Source: Bacteroidetes bacterium ADurb.Bin145 (lineage in GTDB: Bacteria > Bacteroidota > Bacteroidia > Bacteroidales > VadinHA17). From it: a DNA stretch of 64,000 bases. The notes under the pieces are model-generated. The model was not told where the DNA came from and made no database searches. It saw only the letters and a program-made list of their open reading frames with translations. Positions 33,008-41,473 of the stretch are shown here, piece by piece. Every line of letters begins with the position of its first letter. The stretch's first letter is position 1. The position numbers and the translations under genes were made by a program. The DNA lies in the NCBI GenBank assembly GCA_002070505.1, contig MWDJ01000009.1, positions 1-64,000 of the forward strand. Reading direction: 5' to 3'.

Positions 33008-33862
33008 TTATAACTCTCTTATCCAAATATTCTTAAATGCCACAGGATTACCGTGTTGTTGTAACGAAATCGGACCGGGTCCATGTGCATTTATCATATA
33101 CTGAGGGATACCTGGTGAGACTGTTGGCCCCTGTATTTCAACATTGTTTTGTACTAAAACTCCATTATGAAAGACTGTTACCCTGGGAGGTGTAAAGAAC
33201 GTAGAGTCATTTTTAAAACGGGGAGCTGTGTAAATAATATCAAAACTCTGCCATTCACCAGGTTTTCTGCTGACATTTACCAATGGTGCATATTGCATAT
33301 AAACAGCACCAGCCTGCCCATTCCGGTATGTACGGTTATTGTAGCTGTCCAGTATCTGGACTTCATAAATACTTTGTATTAATATACCACTATTGCCTCT
33401 TCCCTGTCCTTCACCTGTTATTACCGATGGTGTTTTCCATTCAATATGCAACTGGAAGTCTTCAAAACTGCGTTTTGTTGTTAAGGAACCTGAACCCTGT
33501 GAGGATTCAATAGCGCCATCTTTAACAATCCAGGTGACAGCAGGTTTTAAAGTCATCTTTCTGTCAGGCCCGAAACCTGATTCCTGCCATTCTTTATTCA
33601 GATCATTGCCATTAAACAGAATGATTGCATCTGAAGGAGGATCATCATCTGTTCTGCCAGGTTTTACAATAGTCACTTCAGGGTCCATTATATGCTTTAT
33701 TTCAGTCAGAAACATGTTTTTCTGCATAGGGGATAGGGAATCATACAGGTTTTGCATTCTCTTTAATGCAGCCTGTTGTCCCGGAACAGATCTTTGGGTG
33801 TTCTGTGCAAAACTAACTGAAAAAGAAAGCAGTATAATAAAAAGCAAACTAAGGTATTTCAT
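33008..33862 (-). CDS. DUF1080 protein, 3-keto-disaccharide hydrolase-like
   Basis: 284 residues with signal peptide (LSLLFIILLSFSVSFAQ). The DUF1080 concanavalin-like fold covers about 80-284: LFNGNDLNKEWQ, IVKDGAIESSQGSG, FQLHIEWKTP, GNSGILIQSIYEVQILDSY and PGEWQSFDIIYTAPRF are typical strands. Members of this family from Bacteroides cleave 3-keto-glycosides, and others bind sugars. An insertion before the domain (about 25-75) contains a short helical part. The 291-bp gap upstream (33863-34153) shows no gene and no recognisable promoter, and the serine hydrolase follows 20 bp downstream. Confidence 0.87.
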   Translation of the reverse strand: MKYLSLLFIILLSFSVSFAQNTQRSVPGQQAALKRMQNLYDSLSPMQKNMFLTEIKHIMDPEVTIVKPGRTDDDPPSDAIILFNGNDLNKEWQESGFGPDRKMTLKPAVTWIVKDGAIESSQGSGSLTTKRSFEDFQLHIEWKTPSVITGEGQGRGNSGILIQSIYEVQILDSYNNRTYRNGQAGAVYMQYAPLVNVSRKPGEWQSFDIIYTAPRFKNDSTFFTPPRVTVFHNGVLVQNNVEIQGPTVSPGIPQYMINAHGPGPISLQQHGNPVAFKNIWIREL

Positions 33863-34153
33863 AATTGATAAAAATAAAAATTAACTCACTGTAATATTAA
33901 TGATATTTCTTTCTGGATCTAGATATATGCAATTTACAATATTTGGCAGAACCTAAGACGGGGGACCCTGTTATTAATTAGAAGGTCTTTACTCTCAACT
34001 TCCCTCAGTTATTCCTGATTTCAATAAATCACTTTCTTTAATTAATAAAACCTGTCTTCTTTCGGTAATCTGGCTGCAACAATACTATTTGCTTTTTAAT
34101 GCTTTGGAAAAGGCTTAGTTTGTTTTTCATAATATAGGTCAACCTTTTGTGTT

Positions 34154-35080
34154 TTAAAATCCTTGTGTTTTAAGCCAGGTAAGGAAAGACTCGCTCCATG
34201 TGTCGCTGTTCTGACCCTGCTTGTCAATGCCAAATCCGCCTTTCCCATTGCCATATATGTGGAGTTCAGCGGGGATACCCGCTTTCTTCCATTCGAGGAA
34301 CAAGGCAAGGCACCCGGCAGCAACATTTGTATGCTCTGCATTTGTGCATATAAATAAACCGGGTGCATTGACCGGCACAATTACATCAACAAGTGAGGAC
34401 CCGTAAGCTGTTGCCAGGAAATTTGGCATCGATTCTTTATCCCGGCTTCTTACAACGGCGGCTATTGCAACACCACCTCCGGCTGAGAAACCCAGGAAAC
34501 CTATTTTTTCAGGGTTGATATTCCATTCTTTAGCATGCTTTCTGATGATACGAACTGCTTCAAGGGCATCATCAGCAGCCTTGTAAACCCCTTCAGTCGT
34601 TTCTTTGCCAGGAGCCGGATTGGCATTTGCTTTTACATATTTATCAAATTCTGTTACAGAATAATTAAATGCCATTCCACTCTGGGCCGGGAGATTATTT
34701 CTTTGCGGCGGTTGCTGCATGCCGATGGAATAAAGCCTGTATTTTAAGCCAATTGCAGCAATGCCCTTGTCATTAAGAAATTTTGCCATTTTTATCACAT
34801 CGTTGCCCCAACCCAGCATACGCATTCCGCCTCCGGGACATAAAACTACTGCAGTGCCGGTGGCATTTTTAGAATCGGGAAGATAAATTGTGATTGAAGG
34901 ATCAACAACATTACTAATGCTCATTATTTCACCTGATGGAGAATAGGTCACTTTTTCCTCAATTTTTGTTTCTGATGAGCCGGAAGTATTGCCTTCATAT
35001 AGTCTTATAACCTGCTGCGCAGAGACACTACCTGAGACAAGGGTAAGAGTTAAGGTCAGATAAAATAGTAGTTTTTTCAT
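34154..35080 (-). CDS. Secreted alpha/beta hydrolase (esterase/xylanase-B-like) with altered His region
   Basis: 308 residues from the ATG at 35080, which starts a signal peptide (KKLLFYLTLTLTLVSGSVSAQ). The alpha/beta hydrolase core has the oxyanion loop LCPGGGMRMLGWGN and the nucleophile elbow GFLGFSAGGG (GxSxG). In relatives the catalytic histidine lies in a GGHGFG stretch before the C-terminus; here the matching stretch is GKGGFG, with no histidine. Activity may be lost or the histidine supplied elsewhere. It follows the MFS gene by 37 bp. The longer start at 35173 would overlap that gene. Confidence 0.8.
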   Translation of the reverse strand: MKKLLFYLTLTLTLVSGSVSAQQVIRLYEGNTSGSSETKIEEKVTYSPSGEIMSISNVVDPSITIYLPDSKNATGTAVVLCPGGGMRMLGWGNDVIKMAKFLNDKGIAAIGLKYRLYSIGMQQPPQRNNLPAQSGMAFNYSVTEFDKYVKANANPAPGKETTEGVYKAADDALEAVRIIRKHAKEWNINPEKIGFLGFSAGGGVAIAAVVRSRDKESMPNFLATAYGSSLVDVIVPVNAPGLFICTNAEHTNVAAGCLALFLEWKKAGIPAELHIYGNGKGGFGIDKQGQNSDTWSESFLTWLKTQGF

Positions 35081-35117
35081 TTTCTTTGTATTAATTGAGC
35101 TGTTTTCCCGCAGATAT

Positions 35118-36347
35118 CTAATACTCACTCTGATCAAGTTGCTGTAGTCTCTGTTTAGTAGGATTAAGAACATAGTTCAACAATGCACCAAGGAACAACA
35201 GACCTGCAAAAACAGATGCAAGTACAAAGCCATATTTAATATGTCCGAATATGTCACTGACAGCTCCCATTGCCAAGGGTCCCAAAGCAGCACCTGAAGC
35301 AGTGAAAAATAAAATAATACCAGCGACTGAACCATGTTTTGCCTTTGGGAAACAACTTATTCCCTTTGAATTTAAAGTAGGATAAATAACCGACATAAAT
35401 AAGCCGGTTAGAGGCAGCAGTATTATAGCCACTCTTACTCCCCAAATAACGCTGCCAATAAAACAAACCAGAATCAGAAAACAGAAAATATTCAATACCA
35501 GTGCCCAGTTAAACTTAGCCATCACCCATGATCCTAAAAATCTTCCAATTGCCCGAAGTACAAAGAAAATTGTAAGTGCATATGTTGCTATGAAAACAGC
35601 ATTACCCTCATATCCTGAAATAAGGGTAGGCATCCAGACATATACTGCACATTCAACAGAAACATAAAGAAATGCTCCTATAGAAAATCCAATTGCATAA
35701 GGATCCTTCAACATTAGCCAGGTACCTTTCAGGTTAACGGGCTCTTCGGTTTTCTTAATAGTCACTGGATACTTAACAAACAGAGCAATAGCTATAAGGA
35801 TTAAACATAAAGTCCCAGCGACAACATACAGCCATTTCCATTCGACTCCGATTGAAAGAAAGTAGGTTACGATAGCTGGTCCGATGATTGCACCAACAGC
35901 AAAAAAGCCCTCAACATTATTCATGGTTGAGGTATGTTCAGTTGTTGATTTAGATATATCGCCAATGAGAGCCAATGCCCCGGTTTTAAATATGCCGATT
36001 GCAATTCCTGCAACAATCATAAGACTAAGGAAAAATGCAAACGAATTTCCTATGATATATAAATATGAATTAAGAGCAAACAGACTTAAACCAATAATGA
36101 TAGTTTTTTTCCGGCCAAGCCTGTCAGCAACAAATCCCAGAAAAAAACCTCCAAGTGCAATTGCTACCATGGGAGAATAATGCATCAATCCTGCAGCAGT
36201 CATGCTGAGTTTAAACTGCTTCATAACTTCCGGAATGATGACACCCACCGCATCGGTGGTCATGGCAAACATAAGAAACATCAAGAAAGTCAGCCATTTA
36301 ATAATTGTTAAATTTTGGTAACTCTCTGTATTTGAGCTTGTTTTCAT
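35118..36347 (-). CDS. Major facilitator superfamily transporter
   Basis: 409 residues with about 12 hydrophobic segments. The MFS motif between helices 2 and 3 is clear (GFVADRLGRKKTI). The N-terminal part (VGVIIPEVMKQFKLSMTAAGLMHYSPM) resembles sugar- or fucose-type permeases of Bacteroidota. It probably imports a sugar or sugar-derived acid released by the neighbouring enzymes. It lies downstream of the phosphorylase gene (118-bp gap) and upstream of the hydrolase (37 bp), all on the minus strand. Confidence 0.82.
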   Translation of the reverse strand: MKTSSNTESYQNLTIIKWLTFLMFLMFAMTTDAVGVIIPEVMKQFKLSMTAAGLMHYSPMVAIALGGFFLGFVADRLGRKKTIIIGLSLFALNSYLYIIGNSFAFFLSLMIVAGIAIGIFKTGALALIGDISKSTTEHTSTMNNVEGFFAVGAIIGPAIVTYFLSIGVEWKWLYVVAGTLCLILIAIALFVKYPVTIKKTEEPVNLKGTWLMLKDPYAIGFSIGAFLYVSVECAVYVWMPTLISGYEGNAVFIATYALTIFFVLRAIGRFLGSWVMAKFNWALVLNIFCFLILVCFIGSVIWGVRVAIILLPLTGLFMSVIYPTLNSKGISCFPKAKHGSVAGIILFFTASGAALGPLAMGAVSDIFGHIKYGFVLASVFAGLLFLGALLNYVLNPTKQRLQQLDQSEY

Positions 36348-36465
36348 AGATTTTTGATTATTGGGTTAATTTAGACCTGACCTTGCTTATGTTTTCCTTT
36401 CTGTACGAAATTGTTCATTAGTAAATTGAATATTATTAAATCAATTATAGTGATCTTTGGAATCT

Positions 36466-38187
36466 TTATCGGAAATTGAATACTATCTTCCCCATTTTAT
36501 CAGTCGCAGTTATATTGCAGGAATAGTCTTTCATATTTGCTTCCAGGGTTGCTTTGTAACCATTTTTCTCCCAGCATAATTTCAATACTTCCGGATCGGA
36601 ATTGAGGACTTCTAATTTTGCATCAAAACCGAATGCCGGGAAACTGTTCCTGAATCTCAAAAGAGAAAGCTGCCTGCTTACAACATTTTTCTTAAGTTTT
36701 TTACAGGCCTGTTCCAATTTCAGGTTTGTCCTGTTTATTTCTTTATGACCTGCAGGTCCCGCTTTTTCAACGGCCGCATAGTCGTTTTTTCCTCCAAGAA
36801 GATCCAGGTACCATACCTGAGGTTTTCCCGGCATAAATATCTGGATTGCCCTTGCTAACAGGAGCTTTGAGTCATCCTCTCCCAATGCACTGTAATAAGT
36901 TGCATTTACCTGGTAATATGTGTTCTTTTTACCGTGAAGATATTTAACATAACCGCCGCGCTTAACAACAATATCAATCAGTTTTTGTATCTGTTCATCA
37001 GATAAAAGCCCCTTAAGGTCAAGCAGAGGTATGCCGTCGTGACAGCCCAGCATGTTTACAACCTTGAGTCCTTTTTCCTGTATATCATTGATCCATTTGA
37101 TCAGGAATTCATTTGTATTCCTTTCAAAAGCATCAATTATCAATCCGGGAAGGAAGAAATCATAAATCATATATCCTTTTTGTCCCAGATTTTCGTGTAT
37201 TTTCTCTTCATATCTTGAATGTATCTCTGGTAAAAGTGTCAGGCCGTATTTGTCAGCCAGTTCTTTTACTCCTTCAAGCAAATTCCATGTTCCGGGATCG
37301 TTAAGAAAGTTCCTGGCTCCTGGTTCTTTAGGTGCGTATGCAAAAGCATCAAGTCTTATTATCTCCGCCCCATATCCTGCAAGCTTTTTCAAAGTATCTT
37401 CATAATATTCCCATACCAATGGAGATTTTATATTCAGGTCCATTTGTCCCAGATATTTTCTCCCGGATTCGAGCATATCGATAATTTTTTTTCTATAACG
37501 GTTAAATTTGCCGAAATCGATCGCGGATGGTTTCATCCCCTCGCTTAGAGCTTTATTTACAGTTTCTGCCAGCTTATCAGCCAGGGTGTACTGGATATCC
37601 ATAGCTCTTATCAGGTCCTGGGCATCAATATTTTGATATTTTATTTCCTGGTAAAAGGTGTTCCAGTAAGGCACTTCTTTCCCATCCGGCATTCGTACAT
37701 TAAGTATGGGCAGCCCCGGTTTTCTGAAAAACATATCCCTGATATATTCAGGGTCCGGTTGAATATAACCCTCATCTGTCATCTGACCGTAACCTTCCCA
37801 GAATTTATTCCAGTCAATGAAAAAGTCTTTATATTTTGAACTCTCCCCATTTTTCAGGATATCCTGAAATTGCGGGGAAAGCACTGAAGAATGGTTTAAC
37901 ACAAAATCGAACTTGAGAGCAATTCCCAATTTATTCAGTTCCTGAAGATCTGCCTGTGATGCATAAAGCTCATTCAGATCATAATCAATAATTGAAAATC
38001 CCCTGTCCAGATCGGTATTGAAAAGGCTCGGTAGTATGTAAAAGGATTGAAATACATTTTCCAGTTCAGGTTTTTGCAAAAATTTAATAATATCCCCTAA
38101 TGTTCCTCCAATGCTATCAGGATATGCATTGAGCATAGGACCTGCCTTAATTTCTGATTTTGCCGGTATTTTAGTGTTTATGTCCAC
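36466..38187 (-). CDS. GH13_18 sugar phosphorylase (sucrose/glucosylglycerate phosphorylase-like)
   Basis: 573 residues, cytoplasmic, with no signal peptide. The layout follows sucrose phosphorylase: YPDSIGGTLGDI at the N-terminus, nucleophile Asp in IRLDAFAY (about residue 280), acid/base Glu in LLPEIHSRYE (about 322), the third acidic residue in CHDGIPLLDL (about 383), and YQVNATYYSALGEDD near the active-site loop. The loop before YQVN differs from sucrose phosphorylase (NTYYQVN against LDLYQVN), so fructose may not be the acceptor. An extra segment of about 70 residues (about 180-250) lengthens domain B over the usual 490-500 residues. The product is expected to be glucose 1-phosphate plus an acceptor. 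It lies 15 bp downstream of the kinase gene. Confidence 0.8.
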   Translation of the reverse strand: MDINTKIPAKSEIKAGPMLNAYPDSIGGTLGDIIKFLQKPELENVFQSFYILPSLFNTDLDRGFSIIDYDLNELYASQADLQELNKLGIALKFDFVLNHSSVLSPQFQDILKNGESSKYKDFFIDWNKFWEGYGQMTDEGYIQPDPEYIRDMFFRKPGLPILNVRMPDGKEVPYWNTFYQEIKYQNIDAQDLIRAMDIQYTLADKLAETVNKALSEGMKPSAIDFGKFNRYRKKIIDMLESGRKYLGQMDLNIKSPLVWEYYEDTLKKLAGYGAEIIRLDAFAYAPKEPGARNFLNDPGTWNLLEGVKELADKYGLTLLPEIHSRYEEKIHENLGQKGYMIYDFFLPGLIIDAFERNTNEFLIKWINDIQEKGLKVVNMLGCHDGIPLLDLKGLLSDEQIQKLIDIVVKRGGYVKYLHGKKNTYYQVNATYYSALGEDDSKLLLARAIQIFMPGKPQVWYLDLLGGKNDYAAVEKAGPAGHKEINRTNLKLEQACKKLKKNVVSRQLSLLRFRNSFPAFGFDAKLEVLNSDPEVLKLCWEKNGYKATLEANMKDYSCNITATDKMGKIVFNFR

Positions 38188-38202
38188 TGTTTTCCCTTCC
38201 TC

Positions 38203-39165
38203 CTAAACCTGTTCCTGGATCATGAGTCTTACAAAATCATCATAAGACAATATTTCACCGCTCTTTGACAAAATCAACTTTGCATTCGGCGCCTGGGAAA
38301 TCAGCATATCCTGTTCTATCTCCAGTACCATTGTTGTAAAGGAACTATCGGTAGCACCATCTCTGTTACGTGATCTGCGGTGTTCAAGTGTTTCCCGGGG
38401 TGTACTGTTAAGCAAGATAGGGATGTCAACACCCTGAAGGTTATGGTTGTTCCCGTGGGTCCATTCTATAATAATTACGTTTTTATCGCTGAAATCAACA
38501 AGATCATACCAGAGTTCCGTCTCTTCTCTGCCCATCCTTTTAAGAAATATTCTGGATTCACCGTTTTTAAACCGTGATATGATCCCGGTGAGCTCTTTAA
38601 AATCTATTTCATTTGTGGTTCCCAGATAATTCTTAAGACCGTTACGGCCTGCGGTCTGGTATACAGCAAGCCATGGGTAACGATTAATGAAATCCTTGTT
38701 TGAATCATTTCCGCTTTCCTGCAGGTCTTTTAAAATGGTCAGCCTTTCTTCAGTATATTGTCCGTCCGAAATAAGGCCATCTATCCCGCTTTTCCTGAAA
38801 ACACGGAGTCTCTCAGCATCATTGTATTTTGGTATCCTGTGAGGGTAGTTATCTCCAGAAAGGGTATAACTGCCCAGACCCAAATTTTTAAGATAGTATG
38901 AGATAAGCGATGCAATCCCGGACTTGCCCACTCCTGATCCACCACAGACAACGACAACCGCACGCTGATAAGGGCTTTCATCAAGCACAGGTATAAGCAG
39001 TTCCAGTAATTTAGGGAAAATCACCGTGGCTTTTTGAATGAGCTGGGGACCTATATTTACTTTATCACCGGGCATATCCCCTTTGGGTATGCTTTCTGTA
39101 TCCGCGATTTCTACAGGTTTCCAGGGGAGTTTTTGCTTGATTTTTTCGATCATTGTATGATGCAA
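38203..39165 (-). CDS. P-loop kinase of uncertain substrate, next to the sugar phosphorylase
   Basis: 320 residues. A Walker A loop lies near residue 75-82 (VCGGSGVGKSG), followed by SLISYYLKNLGLGSYTLSGDNYPHR, a layout like the uridine kinase/phosphoribulokinase/glycerate-kinase group, in which an acidic DxY follows the loop. The Walker B-like strand is NVIIIEWTHGNNHN, and an arginine-rich lid follows (LEHRRSRNRDG). Its gene lies between the ceramidase-like gene (6 bp) and the GH13_18 gene (15 bp), so all three should be co-transcribed. It could phosphorylate the acceptor freed by the phosphorylase, such as glycerate or a sugar. No exact family was recognised. The ATG at 39153 is an alternative start. 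Confidence 0.65.
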   Translation of the reverse strand: MHHTMIEKIKQKLPWKPVEIADTESIPKGDMPGDKVNIGPQLIQKATVIFPKLLELLIPVLDESPYQRAVVVVCGGSGVGKSGIASLISYYLKNLGLGSYTLSGDNYPHRIPKYNDAERLRVFRKSGIDGLISDGQYTEERLTILKDLQESGNDSNKDFINRYPWLAVYQTAGRNGLKNYLGTTNEIDFKELTGIISRFKNGESRIFLKRMGREETELWYDLVDFSDKNVIIIEWTHGNNHNLQGVDIPILLNSTPRETLEHRRSRNRDGATDSSFTTMVLEIEQDMLISQAPNAKLILSKSGEILSYDDFVRLMIQEQV

Positions 39166-39171
39166 TCCGGT

Positions 39172-40557
39172 TTATTTGAGTTTTTCCATCTGGTTAAGAA
39201 TACCATCAATTATTCCTCTTTCAGCATAACCGGGTTTTACCCTGGATGATAATACTTCAAATACGTTCATTCCGAATGAAGCATCATCAGGTATATAACC
39301 TGTGGTTGCCGATCCATTGGCAATTGTAACCATCATTGTTCTGGCATACGGTGATTCTTTCATAAACTGAGTTCCAATTGCATTATATACTTCGCCGTTA
39401 ACCGTACCAAGAACGATATTCCCAATCATTAGTACACCAATTCTGATCGTTACCGGATCAGCATCTTCATAAGTTCCTTCAATGCCACCTCTGCCTTGAT
39501 TGGTGCGTCTGCGACCCGGCAAGGAGATAACCTCTTGTGAGGCTTTAATTTCGGCTTTATCTAACCAGCGATCAACGCCTCTCATCACGTGTTTTACTTC
39601 TTCGCCAAGCATAACACCCATAGCATCATTAATCAATTCCTGTTCATGCATAAGTCTTTGAACGACAGGATCTTTTCTGTTTAAACCTGTACCTCCGGGA
39701 GGCATTGAATTACTGATATCTATACCTCTTGAAGCATATTCTTTGATCCTTATGTCTCTTAAATCAAAGGTTTGCTGGAAATAAATCGGGTTCTGATCGC
39801 CATGGGCGCCTGATGACCAAACTGCGACAATTTTATTATTGAATGAATCTTCAATATATCTTGAAGTGGCACCGGGTACACAACCACTAACCATATCAAA
39901 CTGGCCCATGATAACCGCATGCATTGCGTAATTGTAATATACTGCAATGGGGGTATCGTCGAGCGCTTTAAATGTAATAACATAAACCTTTTTATCAGAA
40001 GGTCCGTCATAGTTAGCCCCTTCCCACCATGTCCTGGTCTTGGGATCAATTATATCTCTCTTCACATTGATATAGGAAACACCTGTACCCCAGCCAATTT
40101 TAGCAGGTTGCAGTTTATCTACTGCCTTTTTTACTGTAGCAAAGATCTTTTCATCCAGGGCGGTTATACGACCAACACTATGTGAATGAGTGCTCGATAG
40201 TACAACATTTTTAACAGGAATACCCAGTTCCTTCTCCATCCGTTCGGTTGAAGCTTTCCATGACTGTTCATTCTGATTGCCAGCTACAGTAACCAATGCA
40301 GATCTTGTTTCCCCGTTGTCAATTACAATTGCCCTGATATAGACGCTGTCGTGAATCCCTAATGAATTTGCGCCTAATTCTTCCAATTTAGGAGTTACGT
40401 TCAACTTAGCTGCACCTACTCTTAACTGAGATTGAGTATTCTGAGCTGTACTTACCTGTGCAGCACCTGTTTTGGCTTTAGCAGATTGTTTCGCCTGAGC
40501 AAAGCAACCTATTGTTCCAATTAAGATTGAAATAATTAAAAGTATAGTCTTTTTCAT
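39172..40557 (-). CDS. Secreted neutral/alkaline ceramidase-like protein
   Basis: 461 residues with signal peptide (ILLIISILIGTIGCFAQ). The N-terminal ceramidase domain shows VGAAKLNVTPKLEELGANSL, the zinc-region VVLSSTHSHSVGR and NYAMHAVIMGQ, then VNGEVYNAIG and ANGSATTGYIPDDA, matching the metal ligands of neutral ceramidase. The stretch that carries the nucleophilic serine in true ceramidases (GxLSPN) reads SGAHGDQNP, without the serine, as in many family members of unknown activity. A metal hydrolase acting on another amide or ester is more likely than a ceramidase. It is the first gene of the kinase-phosphorylase transcript. Confidence 0.78.
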   Translation of the reverse strand: MKKTILLIISILIGTIGCFAQAKQSAKAKTGAAQVSTAQNTQSQLRVGAAKLNVTPKLEELGANSLGIHDSVYIRAIVIDNGETRSALVTVAGNQNEQSWKASTERMEKELGIPVKNVVLSSTHSHSVGRITALDEKIFATVKKAVDKLQPAKIGWGTGVSYINVKRDIIDPKTRTWWEGANYDGPSDKKVYVITFKALDDTPIAVYYNYAMHAVIMGQFDMVSGCVPGATSRYIEDSFNNKIVAVWSSGAHGDQNPIYFQQTFDLRDIRIKEYASRGIDISNSMPPGGTGLNRKDPVVQRLMHEQELINDAMGVMLGEEVKHVMRGVDRWLDKAEIKASQEVISLPGRRRTNQGRGGIEGTYEDADPVTIRIGVLMIGNIVLGTVNGEVYNAIGTQFMKESPYARTMMVTIANGSATTGYIPDDASFGMNVFEVLSSRVKPGYAERGIIDGILNQMEKLK

Positions 40558-40663
40558 GCTGTAATGATTTAAATCTGGAGTTAGAGATTTTTCGTTTGAA
40601 TTATGTATTCCGTTTGGTTAAGATATTATAATAAGCCCTTTAAATATAAAATAATTATTTGAT

Positions 40664-40671
40664 TATCTTTG
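40664..40671 (+). promoter_or_regulatory. Candidate -7 promoter element for the MBL-fold gene
   Basis: TATCTTTG fits TAnnTTTG and ends 24 bp before the ATG at 40696, the same spacing as at gltX. It argues against the TTG at 40669 as start, because that codon lies inside the box. Confidence 0.45.
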
Positions 40672-40695
40672 GAATATTACTTTAAAATCAATCCA

Positions 40696-41442
40696 ATGAA
40701 AAAGTTATCCGGAATTTTGCTTATAGCATTAGTAAACACCGGTTTAGTGATCAGTCAAAGCACCGTCAGTCTTACATGGGTTGGTCAGTCAACCTTCCTT
40801 ATGAGTACAGGTGATGGAGTAAAAGTTCTAATGGATCCTGTAAATCCGGGTATGGTAAAAGCCGAAGTACCGGATATTATTGACCTGGTGACAATATCGC
40901 ATGAACATGGAGATCACAATTATGTTGCCATGGCTAAAGGGAATCCGGTTATAATACATGGACTCAAAGGATCCGATTATGCCAAAGTTGATACGGTATT
41001 TAAGGGTATTCATGTTTATACTGTCGGATCATTTCATGACAACCAGGGAGGGAGCCAGCGCGGGAAGAACGCAATTTTCGTTTTTGAATTACCGGGAGCA
41101 AAGGTTGTTCACCTAGGAGATCTTGGTCATGTGCTCAATGAGAATCAGGTTGCAGCTATCGGGTCAGCAGATGTTCTACTGATACCGGTTGGAACCGGAC
41201 CTACTATTGATCTTCAATCAGCTTTGACAGTAATTAAACAACTAGAGCCCAGGATTGTAGTTCCCATGCATTATATGCCCGCAGATGCACCTGCAGGTGG
41301 TTTCAGGCTTGGGTCAGTTGAAGATTTCATTAAGGCAGTGGGTACTGCCTATGATGTTAAATATGCAGGACATTCAGAAACATTTGTTGCAGGTAAGCTG
41401 CCCTTAAAAACAACAATAACAGTTCTCAAGACGTCAGAATGA
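40696..41442 (+). CDS. Exported metallo-beta-lactamase-fold hydrolase (UlaG-like)
   Basis: 248 residues from the ATG at 40696, starting with a signal peptide (KKLSGILLIALVNTGLVISQ). The fold is a short MBL domain: WVGQSTFLMSTGDGVKVLMD, the zinc motif SHEHGDHN (HxHxDH), VVHLGDLGH with a second metal ligand, and VPMHYMP near the end. UlaG-type enzymes are lactonases or phosphodiesterases; an exported one may act on lactones or esters outside the cell. It is divergent from the ceramidase-like gene and shares a 138-bp promoter region with it. Confidence 0.82.
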   Translation: MKKLSGILLIALVNTGLVISQSTVSLTWVGQSTFLMSTGDGVKVLMDPVNPGMVKAEVPDIIDLVTISHEHGDHNYVAMAKGNPVIIHGLKGSDYAKVDTVFKGIHVYTVGSFHDNQGGSQRGKNAIFVFELPGAKVVHLGDLGHVLNENQVAAIGSADVLLIPVGTGPTIDLQSALTVIKQLEPRIVVPMHYMPADAPAGGFRLGSVEDFIKAVGTAYDVKYAGHSETFVAGKLPLKTTITVLKTSE

Positions 41443-41473
41443 TCGACTTTTTACTTTCCTGACAGTACGAAAA

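Noticed and set aside
33393-33884. 163-residue open frame antisense to the DUF1080 gene
   Set aside because: Antisense to a recognised domain and ending in its promoter region; no protein features.
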